NCBI GenBank assembly: GCA_947455205.1 | Contig: CANGNF010000002.1 | Span: 116,481 to 180,480, forward strand | Source of the DNA: Acetobacteraceae bacterium | GTDB lineage: Bacteria; Pseudomonadota; Alphaproteobacteria; Acetobacterales; Acetobacteraceae | DNA: 64,000 bases | Direction: 5' to 3' | Shown here: positions 43,974 through 52,491 of the stretch, piece after piece | Layout of the letters: the number at the start of each line of letters is the position of its first letter | How positions within the stretch are numbered: the first letter of the stretch is position 1 | Made by a program: the position numbers and the translations under genes | Notes under the pieces: generated by a model | What the model saw: the letters and a program-made list of their open reading frames with translations, nothing else | The model's database searches: none | What the model was told of the DNA's origin: nothing

Positions 43974-44543
43974 TCAGCCCTTGGCGCGCTCGACGTAGCT
44001 GGCGTCCTCGGTCTTCACCACCACGCGCTCTCCGGTGGTGACGAAGGGCGGCACCATGGTCTTGACGCCGTTGGACAGCATGGCCGGCTTGTAGCTGCTG
44101 GCGGCGGTCTGGCCCTTCACGACGGGATCGGCCTCGACCACTTCCAGCGTCACCTGCTCCGGCAGGCCCATGGCCACCGGCTCGCCTTCGATCAGGCGCA
44201 CCTGCACGGGCATGTTCTCGACCAGGAAGGGCAGGCGGTCGCCCAGGATGTCCTTGTGGACGGTGGTCTGCTCGTAGCTTTCCGGGTCCATCAGGATCAG
44301 GCTGTCGCCCTCGGCGTAGGAGAAGTTGAACTCCTTGTCCTCGGTCTGCAGCCGCTCCACCACATCCGCCGTGCGCCAGCGCTGGTCCTTCTTGGCGCCG
44401 GTCTTGATGTTGCGCATGTCCACCTGGATGATGGCATTGCCCTTGCCGGGGATCATGATGTTCTGGCGGATGATGGTGTAGCGCTGGCCTTCGAACTCGA
44501 TGACCATACCGGCACGCATCTGGTTGGCCTGCATCTTCGCCAT
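43974..44543 (-). CDS. efp: Translation elongation factor P
   Basis: 189 residues, the normal length. EF-P relieves ribosome stalling at polyproline stretches by entering the E site. The modification site lies in IPGKGNA with the lysine at position 34, matching the residue beta-lysylated by EpmA/EpmB in E. coli. Domain II and III motifs (YAEGDSLILMDPESYEQ, SYKPAMLSNG) are intact. epmB and epmA lie 3-5 kb away, so the modification is probably made. A good promoter lies upstream. Confidence 0.97.
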   Translation of the reverse strand: MAKMQANQMRAGMVIEFEGQRYTIIRQNIMIPGKGNAIIQVDMRNIKTGAKKDQRWRTADVVERLQTEDKEFNFSYAEGDSLILMDPESYEQTTVHKDILGDRLPFLVENMPVQVRLIEGEPVAMGLPEQVTLEVVEADPVVKGQTAASSYKPAMLSNGVKTMVPPFVTTGERVVVKTEDASYVERAKG

Positions 44544-44649
44544 GGTGACGGACCCTGATTCTGTGTGACGTGGAAAGAGCGGGGTGCGCCCGGGGGCGCG
44601 CGGTAGAGTGACCCCGCCGGCCTTGTCGGCGGCAGGGCATTGGGGCGGG

Positions 44650-44679
44650 GGTATAGGCGGCGGCCGAGGGGCTTGGCAA
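44650..44679 (-). promoter_or_regulatory. Probable sigma-70-type promoter of efp
   Basis: On the reverse strand TTGCCA (44674-44679) and TATACC (44650-44655) are spaced by 18 bp, matching 5/6 and 4/6 of the consensus. Transcription would start near 44643, giving a 5' leader of about 100 nt before the efp start at 44543. Confidence 0.5.
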
Positions 44680-44746
44680 CCTGGGCGGTGATTCCGCCGC
44701 CGGAAGCGTGATAGCCTGACCGCTGCAAGGAGGCGCCGCCCACCCC

Positions 44747-45361
44747 ATGTCCCAGGCCATGCAGCCCCGTCGCTGGACCGAGGAAGAGTTCTTCGCCTGG
44801 CTGGAACGCCAGGAGACGAAGTACGAGTTGGTGGACGGCCAGCCGGTTCCGCGCCGTGCGCCGGACCCGGTAACGGGGATGGTGGGGGCCACGCAGCGGC
44901 ATGACCGGGTGGCGGTGAACCTGCTCGTCGCCCTGGCCGGCAGGTTGCGCGGTTCCCCCTGCCGCCCCGGTACCAGCGACACCGCCATCCGCATCCCCGG
45001 CCGCAACATCCGCTACCCCGATGTCGCGGTGGATTGCGGCAGGTTCCAGGATGCCGAGCGCGCCGCGACCGAGCCGGTGCTGGTGGCCGAGGTACTGTCG
45101 CCGTCCACCCGCGACTTCGACCAGACCGAGAAGCTGGAGGAATATCGCACCGTCCCGACGCTGCGGCATATCCTGGTGATCGACCCCATGCAGCCGCGCC
45201 TGCTGCTGCATACCCGTGGCGCCGAGGGCCACTGGTCCGCCGAACGCATCGCCGGGCCGGACGCCGTGGCCGCGCTGCCGGCGCTGGGTATCGAACTGCC
45301 CTTAGCCGAACTCTACGAGGGGCTGAGCTTTGCGCCCCTGCCGCGCGTGGTGGACGGCTGA
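44747..45361 (+). CDS. Uma2-family (DUF820) putative nuclease
   Basis: 204 residues, preceded by AAGGAGG. RRWTEEEFFAWLERQETKYELVDGQPVP is the typical start. IRYPDVAVDCG and VLVAEVLSPSTRDFDQTEKLEEYR carry the PD-(D/E)xK-like residues of the fold. Members are often found in cyanobacteria and in scattered clusters; their role is unknown. It is a single copy, with no partner toxin, antitoxin or transposase in sight. Confidence 0.9.
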   Translation: MSQAMQPRRWTEEEFFAWLERQETKYELVDGQPVPRRAPDPVTGMVGATQRHDRVAVNLLVALAGRLRGSPCRPGTSDTAIRIPGRNIRYPDVAVDCGRFQDAERAATEPVLVAEVLSPSTRDFDQTEKLEEYRTVPTLRHILVIDPMQPRLLLHTRGAEGHWSAERIAGPDAVAALPALGIELPLAELYEGLSFAPLPRVVDG

Positions 45362-45404
45362 CGCCATCCCGCTATCCTTCCCCCAACCTCGGAAGGAAAC
45401 GTCC

Positions 45405-46370
45405 ATGCCCACCATCACCCTGATGGCCAACCCGCTCAACGAACCCGCCCTGGCTCGCGAACTCCTGCCCGCCGGCTTCGAGCTGCTGGTCGCCGAGGGC
45501 GGCACGCCTGAATTCGCCGCCGCCGCTGCCCGCAGCGAATACATCGTCGGCTACAGCCAGCCCTACCTGAACGACGCCTTCTTCAAGGCCTCGCCCAACC
45601 TCAAGCTGGTCCAGCTGCTCTCCGCCGGCTACGACCGCAGCGATATCGAGGCCCACCGCCGCGCCGGCGTCCCGCTGTGCAACAATGGCGGCGCCAACTC
45701 CACCGCGGTGGCGGAACACGCGCTGCTGCTGATGCTGGCCACCTGCCGCCGGCTGCCCTGGCTGCACGCCTCCACCGCCGCCGGCCGCTGGCGCGGCAAC
45801 GACATCAGCAACACCAAGCTGTACGAGCTGCGCGACAAGACGCTCGGCATCATCGGCCTGGGCACCATCGGCAAGAAGGTCGCGCGCCTGGCCAACGCCT
45901 TTGGCATGAACGTGCAGTACTACGACGTGAAGCGCGTGCCGGAGGAGACCGAGGACGCGCTTTCCGTCCGCTTCCGGCTGATGAAGGAGATCCTCCGCAC
46001 CTCCGACATCGTCTCGCTCCACGTGCCGCTGCTGCCCAACACGCGCCACCTGATCGGGCGGGAGGAGATCGCCCTGATGCAGCCGCACGCCTACATCATC
46101 AATACCTGCCGCGGCCCGGTCATCGACGAACCCGCGCTGACCGAGGCGCTGTCCACCGGCAAGCTGGCCGGCGCCGGCCTGGATGTGTTCGACCAGGAAC
46201 CGCCGCCCGCCGACAACCCGCTGCTGAGCCTGCCCAACGTGGTGCTGACCCCGCACTTCGCCGGCCCCACCTGGGACAACCAGGTGGCGCGCTTCCGCAA
46301 CGCGTTCGACAATTGCCAGCGCGTGGCGCGGGGCGACAAGCCGCTCTGGGTCATCCCCGAGCTGGCCTGA
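45405..46370 (+). CDS. D-isomer-specific 2-hydroxyacid dehydrogenase
   Basis: 321 residues from an ATG after GGAAGG. NAD motif LGIIGLGTIGKKVARL; catalytic Arg in NTCRGPVIDEPAL, Glu in LDVFDQEPPP and His in LTPHFAGPTWDN. It reduces 2-oxoacids or oxidises D-2-hydroxyacids (phosphoglycerate or glyoxylate reductase-like). At 321 residues it lacks the ACT domain of SerA. A hydrolase gene follows after 23 bp. Confidence 0.9.
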   Translation: MPTITLMANPLNEPALARELLPAGFELLVAEGGTPEFAAAAARSEYIVGYSQPYLNDAFFKASPNLKLVQLLSAGYDRSDIEAHRRAGVPLCNNGGANSTAVAEHALLLMLATCRRLPWLHASTAAGRWRGNDISNTKLYELRDKTLGIIGLGTIGKKVARLANAFGMNVQYYDVKRVPEETEDALSVRFRLMKEILRTSDIVSLHVPLLPNTRHLIGREEIALMQPHAYIINTCRGPVIDEPALTEALSTGKLAGAGLDVFDQEPPPADNPLLSLPNVVLTPHFAGPTWDNQVARFRNAFDNCQRVARGDKPLWVIPELA

Positions 46371-46393
46371 CCCAAGCCGGCGGAGGTGGCGCG

Positions 46394-47233
46394 ATGCGTA
46401 CGGAACTGGTCTCCATCGCCACCGCGACCACTCCGCTGGACGGCGCGCTGCACCGCCCGGAAGGCGCGCCCGCCACCGGCGGCGCGCTGCTGTTCCACGG
46501 CAACACCATGAACTTCTATACCGGCGCGCCGCGCTTCCTGCCGCCGCGGCTGGCGCGCCTGGGCCTGGCCAGCCTGGCCTTCAACCGTCGCGGCCACGAC
46601 ATCCTCAGCATCCGCGACAGCCGCGCCGCCGAGGGCGCCGCCTTCCAGCTGACGCGCGAGGGTATCGAGGACAATGCCACCGCCAGCGCATGGTTCGCGC
46701 GGAAGGGCTTCCCGCGCCCCATCGTCATCGGCCACAGCAATGGCGGCATGCTGGCCGTGCAGCATGTGGTGGACCACCCTGAGACCGCCGCGCTGGTCCT
46801 GCTCTCGGCCCATGCCGGCGGCCCGGACGGGGTGCGCGCGTCCTCCGCCGCCGGGCTGATGGCGCAGGACCGACTCGCGGAGATCACCGCCCAGGCGGAA
46901 GCGATGGTCGCCGCCGGCCGCGGTCGCGACCTGCTGCTGATGCCCGGCTGGTGGTACGTGATCTCGGCGGAAAGCTTCCTGGACCGGATGACTGCGATGC
47001 CGGACGTCCTGGCCCTGGCGCCGCGCATCACCTGCCCGGTGCTCTATATCCGCGGCGACCAGGAAAGTCCGCTGACCTACCCCGCCGAGACCTTCTGCGC
47101 CCGTGCCGGCGGCCCGGCGGAAGCGGTGGTGCTGCCGGAATGCGACCACTTCTACCGGGGCCGCGAAGACCTGGTTGCCGAGACCGTCGCGGCCTGGCTC
47201 AGCCGCACACTGAACCTGGTGGACGCCGCCTAA
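46394..47233 (+). CDS. Alpha/beta hydrolase
   Basis: 279 residues. ALLFHGNTMNFYTG forms the oxyanion region, IVIGHSNGGMLAVQHV the nucleophile elbow, and the C-terminal LPECDHFYRG the catalytic histidine. The HGNT motif and long N-terminal strands resemble small serine esterases and peptidases of unknown substrate. Probably co-transcribed with the upstream dehydrogenase. Its stop overlaps the convergent epmB stop by 4 bp. Confidence 0.85.
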   Translation: MRTELVSIATATTPLDGALHRPEGAPATGGALLFHGNTMNFYTGAPRFLPPRLARLGLASLAFNRRGHDILSIRDSRAAEGAAFQLTREGIEDNATASAWFARKGFPRPIVIGHSNGGMLAVQHVVDHPETAALVLLSAHAGGPDGVRASSAAGLMAQDRLAEITAQAEAMVAAGRGRDLLLMPGWWYVISAESFLDRMTAMPDVLALAPRITCPVLYIRGDQESPLTYPAETFCARAGGPAEAVVLPECDHFYRGREDLVAETVAAWLSRTLNLVDAA

Positions 47234-48198
47234 CCCAGCTCCCAGGCCGGCCCCAGCGGCTTCTTCCCCGTGCCGCCGGGGCCTTCCTGCACATAGGTCG
47301 GCCAGGCCAGGCCACTCACGCGGCCACGCAACTCCCGCAGCAGGGCGCGGCCGCGTTCCACCGGCACGGCGAAGCGCGCGGTGCCCGGCGCCGGGTCCAG
47401 CTGGTGCAGGTAATACGGCTTCACCCGTGCCCGCAGCATGGCGCGGAACAGGTCTTCCAGCGCCGCGGGGCTGTCGTTCACGCCGGCCAGCAACACGCTC
47501 TGCCCCAGCAGGACAGCGCCCGCGCTGTGCAATGCCTCCAGCGCCTGCATCGCGTCGGCGCTGAACTCCCGCGCATGATTGGCGTGGACGCAGATGTACA
47601 CCGGCTTGTCGCGGGGCAGGGCGGCGCACAGCGCTTCCGTCACCAGGCCGGGCGCGGCCACCGGCACCCGCGTATGCAGCCGCAGCAGCTCGATATGCGG
47701 CATGGCGGCCAGCCGCCCCAGCATCTCCCCCAGGCGCCGCGCCGAGAGCATCAGCGGGTCGCCGCCGGTCAGGATCGCCTCCCGCACCGCGGGCGTGCCG
47801 GCGAACCAGGCCAGCGCGGCCTCCAACTCCGCCGCGCTCAGCAGGCCACCATCCGGCCCCACATGCTCGCGCCGGAAGCAGAAGCGGCAATAGACCGGGC
47901 AGGCCAGCAGCGGCTTCAGCAGCGCGCGGTCGGGGTAGCGATGCACCACGCCCTTTACCGGGGTGAACGGTGCGTCGGCGGTCGGGTCGGCCTGCTCCCA
48001 GGGCTGGGTCTGCAGCTCCGCCGCATCCGGAACGTATTGGCGGCCGATGGGGTCGTCCGGCGTCTCGATCAGCGCCGCCACCGCCGGGGTCAGCGCCACG
48101 GCGTAGCGCGCGGCCACCTGGTCCAGCGCCGGGCGCGCGGCCTCCGGCGCCAGGCCGGCGGAGATCAGCGCATCGACGGAGGTGATGGGGCGGGGCAT
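47230..48198 (-). CDS. epmB: EF-P beta-lysylation protein EpmB (lysine 2,3-aminomutase family)
   Basis: 322 residues. Radical-SAM motif ACPVYCRFCFRREH supplies the CxxxCxxC cluster ligands; TGGDPLML and LRLHTRVPV are also family hallmarks, as are the PLP and lysine-binding parts near the C-terminus. EpmB makes (R)-beta-lysine, which EpmA attaches to K34 of EF-P. The short length (normal lysine 2,3-aminomutase has about 420) and the presence of epmA and efp nearby favour EpmB. It diverges from epmA (37 bp between starts). Confidence 0.93.
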   Translation of the reverse strand: MPRPITSVDALISAGLAPEAARPALDQVAARYAVALTPAVAALIETPDDPIGRQYVPDAAELQTQPWEQADPTADAPFTPVKGVVHRYPDRALLKPLLACPVYCRFCFRREHVGPDGGLLSAAELEAALAWFAGTPAVREAILTGGDPLMLSARRLGEMLGRLAAMPHIELLRLHTRVPVAAPGLVTEALCAALPRDKPVYICVHANHAREFSADAMQALEALHSAGAVLLGQSVLLAGVNDSPAALEDLFRAMLRARVKPYYLHQLDPAPGTARFAVPVERGRALLRELRGRVSGLAWPTYVQEGPGGTGKKPLGPAWELG

Positions 48199-48235
48199 GG
48201 TGGGCGGCAGTTAGTCCCCAAGGCCGCCCCTCGCA

Positions 48236-49261
48236 ATGCCCCTGCCGATTTGGCACCCCGAAAGCCTGGCCTCGCGGCTGCCCTTCCTGCGCGCCCGCGC
48301 CGCGCTGACCGCGGCCACCCGTGCTTGGTTCACCGCCTTGGGCTACCAGGAGGTCGAGACCCCCAGCCTGGTGCCGGTGCCGGGGATGGAGGTGCATCTG
48401 CATGCCTTCCGCAGTTTGTTCACCCCCCACCTCGGCGCCGGCACCGGGCGGACGCTGTGGCTGCGCACCTCGCCGGAACTGGCGCTGAAGCGGCTGCTGG
48501 TGGCCGGCGCCGGGCCGGTCTTCGAACTCGCCCGCGTCTGGCGCAACGGCGAGGTCAGCCCGCGCCACGCCCCCGAGTTCACCATGCTGGAATGGTACCG
48601 CCCCGGCCTGACTTTCATGGGCATGATGGACGAGGCCGAGAGTTACGTCCGCGCCGTCTGCCCCAGCCTCGTGGCGCACCAGGGCATCGCCTGCGACCTG
48701 TCCCAACCCTTCGAACGCCTGACCATGGCCGAGGCCTTCGCCCGCCACTGCAATGGCCTCGACATCCTGGCCACCGAGGGCGACAGCGCCCGCCTGCACG
48801 CCGCCGCCACCGCCGCCGGCCTGCCGCCGCGCGAGGGGGAGGAATGGGAGGACCTGTTCTTCCGCCTGCTGCTGGAGCGCGTGGAGCCGCATCTGGGCCG
48901 CGGCCGCGCGACCTTCCTGACCCACTGGCCCACCCCCCAGGCGGCCCTGGCCCGGCGCGACCCGGCGGACCCCCGCGCCGCCCTGCGGTTCGAGCTGTTC
49001 GTCGCCGGGCTGGAACTGGCCAACGCCTTCGACGAGTTGACCGACCCGGCCGAGCAGCGCGCCCGCTTCGTCCACGATGTCGCGGAGCGCCGCCGCCTGC
49101 ACCCCGGCGAGGGCTGGGACGTGGATGAGGAGTTCCTGGCCGCGCTGGAACACGGCATGCCCGCCGGCAGCGGCATCGCGCTGGGCTTCGACCGGCTGGC
49201 CATGCTGGCCAGCGGCGCCCGCAGCATCTCGGACGTGCAGTGGCTGCCGTTCAGCCCATGA
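48236..49261 (+). CDS. epmA: EF-P lysine ligase EpmA (GenX/PoxA)
   Basis: 341 residues. It resembles the catalytic half of class II lysyl-tRNA synthetase without the anticodon-binding domain. Motif 2 is VFELARVWRNGEVSPRHAPEFTMLEW-like (residues about 99-124), and motif 3 is GSGIALGFDRLAML near the C-terminus. It ligates beta-lysine to EF-P. Its last codons overlap the convergent TauE/SafE gene by 11 bp. Confidence 0.94.
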   Translation: MPLPIWHPESLASRLPFLRARAALTAATRAWFTALGYQEVETPSLVPVPGMEVHLHAFRSLFTPHLGAGTGRTLWLRTSPELALKRLLVAGAGPVFELARVWRNGEVSPRHAPEFTMLEWYRPGLTFMGMMDEAESYVRAVCPSLVAHQGIACDLSQPFERLTMAEAFARHCNGLDILATEGDSARLHAAATAAGLPPREGEEWEDLFFRLLLERVEPHLGRGRATFLTHWPTPQAALARRDPADPRAALRFELFVAGLELANAFDELTDPAEQRARFVHDVAERRRLHPGEGWDVDEEFLAALEHGMPAGSGIALGFDRLAMLASGARSISDVQWLPFSP

Positions 49262-50009
49262 GGCCGTCCCACAGCAGCTTCAGCCCGGTGGCCACCAGCA
49301 GGATGTAGCACCACAAATACAGCCGCTTCTCGTCCAGCCGGCTGTGCAGCACCCAGCCGAGCCAGACCCCCAGCGGGCAGAACAACCCGCAGAACGCCGT
49401 CAGCCACCAGGTCTGTGCGGTGGGCTCCGCCACGAACAGCCAGGGGCCGACCTTGAAGATGTTGGCGACGAAGAAGAACACCGCGGTGGTCCCGGCATAG
49501 ACCGCCTTGGGCAGTTGCAGCGGCAGCAGGTACATCGCGATCGGCGGCCCGCCGGAATGCGCCAGCATGGTGGTGATGCCCGAAAGGAAGCCGGCCAGCA
49601 GCCCGCGCGGCGCGCTGTGCGGCCGCGGCACCACCTTGCCGCGCCCGGCGAACCACTTGGCGGCGAAGCCGAGCGTCACCACCGCCATCACGGTCGCCAC
49701 CCAGTGCTTCGGCAGCACCGCGATCAGCAGCGCCCCCACGCCGATGCCCAATGGCACCGTCGGCAGCACCACGCGCAATTCCTCCCGCGACCAGGTGCTG
49801 GGCTTCCAGTAGCGGAAGGCGAAGAGGTCCATGACCAGGAACAGCGGCGCCAGCAGCGCCCCGGCCTGCAGCGGGTCCATCACCAGCCCCAGCAGCGGAA
49901 TGCCCAGCAGCGCGAAGCCGCCACCGAAGGCGCCCTTCAGCATGGAAATCACCAGCACGCCGAAGGGCGCCACCAGCCAAGCGGCATCCAGCACCGGCAG
50001 CGTCATCAT
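49251..50009 (-). CDS. TauE/SafE-family membrane permease
   Basis: 252 residues with about eight hydrophobic segments. The paired glycine-rich motifs FGGGFALLGIPLLGLVMDP and LAGFLSGITTMLAHSGGPPI are characteristic of the family, which exports sulfite, sulfoacetate or other small organic anions. The substrate is unknown. It diverges from the GH75-like lipoprotein gene with only 39 bp between starts. Confidence 0.92.
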   Translation of the reverse strand: MMTLPVLDAAWLVAPFGVLVISMLKGAFGGGFALLGIPLLGLVMDPLQAGALLAPLFLVMDLFAFRYWKPSTWSREELRVVLPTVPLGIGVGALLIAVLPKHWVATVMAVVTLGFAAKWFAGRGKVVPRPHSAPRGLLAGFLSGITTMLAHSGGPPIAMYLLPLQLPKAVYAGTTAVFFFVANIFKVGPWLFVAEPTAQTWWLTAFCGLFCPLGVWLGWVLHSRLDEKRLYLWCYILLVATGLKLLWDGLMG

Positions 50010-50048
50010 GCCCTGGGTCCGTTGCCGATTGGCTGCAATGATAGGGGC

Positions 50049-50858
50049 ATGCGTCGCTTCCTCATCCTATTGCTGCTGGCCGCCTGCGCCGCCCCGCCCG
50101 AGCCGCCGGCCACCGCCATGGCGCCGGAACTCGCCCGTGTCCTGGCACAGGGCGTGCCAGTGGATGAAGGCTACCGCGCACTGTTCGCCCAGTGCGACCG
50201 GGAGGACCGCTTCGGCGGCGTCGCCCTGCCGGTGCGTGGGCGAGAAGGCCAGGTGCATGAGGGCTGTTCGCGCGACCCCAACCGTGTGCGCTACCTGCTG
50301 CGCCTGCCGGGCGGCGCCATCGCCTTCGAGAGCAAGCTGGCGGTGGATGTGAATGGCGGCCTGCTGTCCTGCACCCGCCCGCGCCCGGGCGACCTCTGCG
50401 CCACCGCGCTGCAACCCGGTCGCCGGCCGCTGGATGCCGATACCGTCCCCTGGGTCGTCATCCCCTACAACGGCCCACCGGGTGACCCGGCGCGGCCCGG
50501 CGTCAACCTCTCCACCGAGTTCATGCAGCGCACCGGCCTGCGCCTGGGCGATGTCGGCGTGGTGGTGCTGGGCACGCGGGTGGTGCCGGTCATCGTCGGC
50601 AATGGCGGGCCGTTCAACAAGCTGGGGGAGGGCTCCATCGCCCTGCACCGCGCCCTGGGGCACGAGCAATGCGGCGCCTGGACCGCCGAGGGCCGCTGCG
50701 CCCGGCTGGCGCCCTGGTTCGGCAGCCTGCCCGGCGGAGCCGTCACCATCCTGTGGCCCGGCAGCACGCCGCCCGGCCTGGCGCCGGGCAATGTCGCGGC
50801 GCTGACGGCGCAGCGCGCCGCGCCGCTATGGAACGCGCTGCTGGCTCAGCCGCGCTGA
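50049..50858 (+). CDS. Lipoprotein with GH75 (chitosanase)-like domain
   Basis: 269 residues. Signal peptide with a short lipobox (LLLLAACAAP) makes an envelope lipoprotein likely. LDADTVPWVVIPYNGPPG, LRLGDVGVVVLGTRVVPVI and GNGGPFNKLGEGSIALHRALG match the core of the glycoside hydrolase 75 family, where the aspartate in the DADTVP segment and the glutamate in KLGE(G/A)S would be key acids. Fungal relatives cut chitosan; a bacterial envelope member may act on peptidoglycan-like glycans instead. Confidence 0.75.
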   Translation: MRRFLILLLLAACAAPPEPPATAMAPELARVLAQGVPVDEGYRALFAQCDREDRFGGVALPVRGREGQVHEGCSRDPNRVRYLLRLPGGAIAFESKLAVDVNGGLLSCTRPRPGDLCATALQPGRRPLDADTVPWVVIPYNGPPGDPARPGVNLSTEFMQRTGLRLGDVGVVVLGTRVVPVIVGNGGPFNKLGEGSIALHRALGHEQCGAWTAEGRCARLAPWFGSLPGGAVTILWPGSTPPGLAPGNVAALTAQRAAPLWNALLAQPR

Positions 50859-51559
50859 AGCGTCGCCAGCATCTCCGGCGCCGTCTCCCGCGGCAGGAAG
50901 TAGAAGATGAACACATAGGGGTCGCTGGCGGCGTAGACCGATGGATCGCTGCTGGCCACCTGCATGCTGCCCCGGTCGAAGTCGCGGAGCGGGTGCCACA
51001 CATCGTCGATCTCGAACCAGGCGTCGTAGCCCAGCGCATCCAGATAGGCCGGCACGGCATAGGTCGCGCCGATGCGGTGGCGCTCCTCGATCTCCAGCGT
51101 CAGCACCGGGCGGCAGCGCAGCAGCGTCTCCCGCCCGCCGCGCAGGATCTCGTACTCGGCGCCCTCGGCGTCCAGCTTCACCCCGGTCACGTCCTGCAGG
51201 CCAAACTCGTCCAGCTTGCGTAGCGGCACGGTGAAGCGTGCCTCTGTCACCTGGGTGCCGAAGCCGGCATAGCCCTTGGCGGTGCTGGCCCATTGCTCCT
51301 GCGCCACGCCGTCCACCAGCGGCATGGTCAGCGTCGCTTGGCCCACCTGGTCGCCCAGCGCCGCCTGGTGCAACTCCACATTGGCCAGCCCGGCGCAGGC
51401 CGCCTGCAGCCGCGCGAAGGCGGCGGGCAGTGGCTCGAAGGCCAACACGCGGCTGCCGGGCAGGGCGGCGAAGGGCAGGGTAAGCAGCCCGTCATGCGCG
51501 CCGATGTCCAGCAGCGTGCCCGGCCGGTACAGCAGTTCGTGGAAGCGGGTCTCGTTCAT
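50846..51559 (-). CDS. FkbM-family methyltransferase
   Basis: 237 residues from the ATG at 51557-51559. SAM motif LLDIGAHDGLLTLPFAAL and acidic loop VLAFEPLPAAFARLQ are followed by GVKLDAEGAEYEILRGG, the FkbM signature. The family methylates hydroxyls of sugars, glycolipids or secondary metabolites. No polysaccharide cluster is nearby. It overlaps the phosphoesterase gene by 4 bp and converges on the GH75-like gene with 13 bp overlap. Confidence 0.9.
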   Translation of the reverse strand: MNETRFHELLYRPGTLLDIGAHDGLLTLPFAALPGSRVLAFEPLPAAFARLQAACAGLANVELHQAALGDQVGQATLTMPLVDGVAQEQWASTAKGYAGFGTQVTEARFTVPLRKLDEFGLQDVTGVKLDAEGAEYEILRGGRETLLRCRPVLTLEIEERHRIGATYAVPAYLDALGYDAWFEIDDVWHPLRDFDRGSMQVASSDPSVYAASDPYVFIFYFLPRETAPEMLATLQRG

Positions 51560-52392
51560 GCGGCGTGGCTCCACAGCAGCCGAAAGCGGCCATCCTCCAA
51601 CTGCGCCCCGGCCACCGCGCCGGTAACGGCGCTGCCGCCGTCCAGGCACAGCCTTCCCTCGGCCAGCCCGACCGGCTCGGCCAGGCCGGAAATGGCGCGG
51701 TGCTTGGCCGGCGGGGTGTGGCCATGCACCACCACCTGGCCGTCAAAGCCGTCCCGCCAATCCAGGAAGCCATGGGTGATCCAGGCCCAATGCCCCGGCC
51801 GCGCCGCCAGCGCATCCCACGGCAGCCCGAGGAATTCCTGCATCGGCCGGCGCGGGTCCACCCCGCCATGCACCAGCACCAGGTTGCCCAGGCGCAGATG
51901 CCCCTGCTGCGCCCGCAGCCGTGCCGGAACCGCCTCGCCCAGCGCCTGGCGCAGCAACGCCGGGCCGGGCGGCGCTTCCGGCTGGCCGGCGGCGGCGCGC
52001 AACTCGGCCAGCATGGTGTCGCCGTTCAGCGAGAGCCAAAGCTCCTGCGCCGCCATGGCGTCCGGCCCGGTGCCGCAGGCCAGCAGCAGCATCTGTTCAT
52101 GGTTGCCCATCAGCCGGTGCACCCGGTCGATCCCCGGCACCGGTTGTTCCCGCGCCCAGAGCCGCAGCGAGCCGATGCTGTCCGGCCCGCGGTCGATCAG
52201 GTCACCCAGGAAGACCAGGCGGCTGCGCGGCGGTGGCGCCAGCGCGGCGATACCGTCCAGCATGGCCGCCAGCAGCGGCGTGCAGCCGTGGACGTCGCCG
52301 ATGACGAAGAGGCTTTCGCCGCCGGTCGCCACCGGCGCGTCCTGCCAGGGGGCGGCGCTGAAGCGGGCCGAGGCGGGGGAGGGGCTTTCCAT
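51556..52392 (-). CDS. Serine/threonine-phosphatase-like metallophosphoesterase
   Basis: 278 residues from the ATG at 52390-52392. All metal motifs are visible: FVIGDVHGCTPLLAAM, LVFLGDLIDRGPDS, RLMGNHEQM, LVHGGVDP and VVHGHTP. It resembles PrpA- and ApaH-like phosphatases; possible substrates are phosphoproteins or dinucleoside polyphosphates. Coupled to the FkbM gene. Confidence 0.9.
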   Translation of the reverse strand: MESPSPASARFSAAPWQDAPVATGGESLFVIGDVHGCTPLLAAMLDGIAALAPPPRSRLVFLGDLIDRGPDSIGSLRLWAREQPVPGIDRVHRLMGNHEQMLLLACGTGPDAMAAQELWLSLNGDTMLAELRAAAGQPEAPPGPALLRQALGEAVPARLRAQQGHLRLGNLVLVHGGVDPRRPMQEFLGLPWDALAARPGHWAWITHGFLDWRDGFDGQVVVHGHTPPAKHRAISGLAEPVGLAEGRLCLDGGSAVTGAVAGAQLEDGRFRLLWSHAA

Positions 52393-52491
52393 GCGCGCAT
52401 CCTGGCACGTAAGCCGATGCGCCGCATCCGTGCCGCTGTTATGTTGCCGCCGCAACGGCAGCCCAGACTGCCTTGAGGAGAGGATGCCCCG

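Noticed and set aside
46091..49153. 1020-codon open frame on the minus strand
   Set aside because: Opposite the dehydrogenase, hydrolase and epmA and out of frame with epmB; low-complexity translation, no family features.
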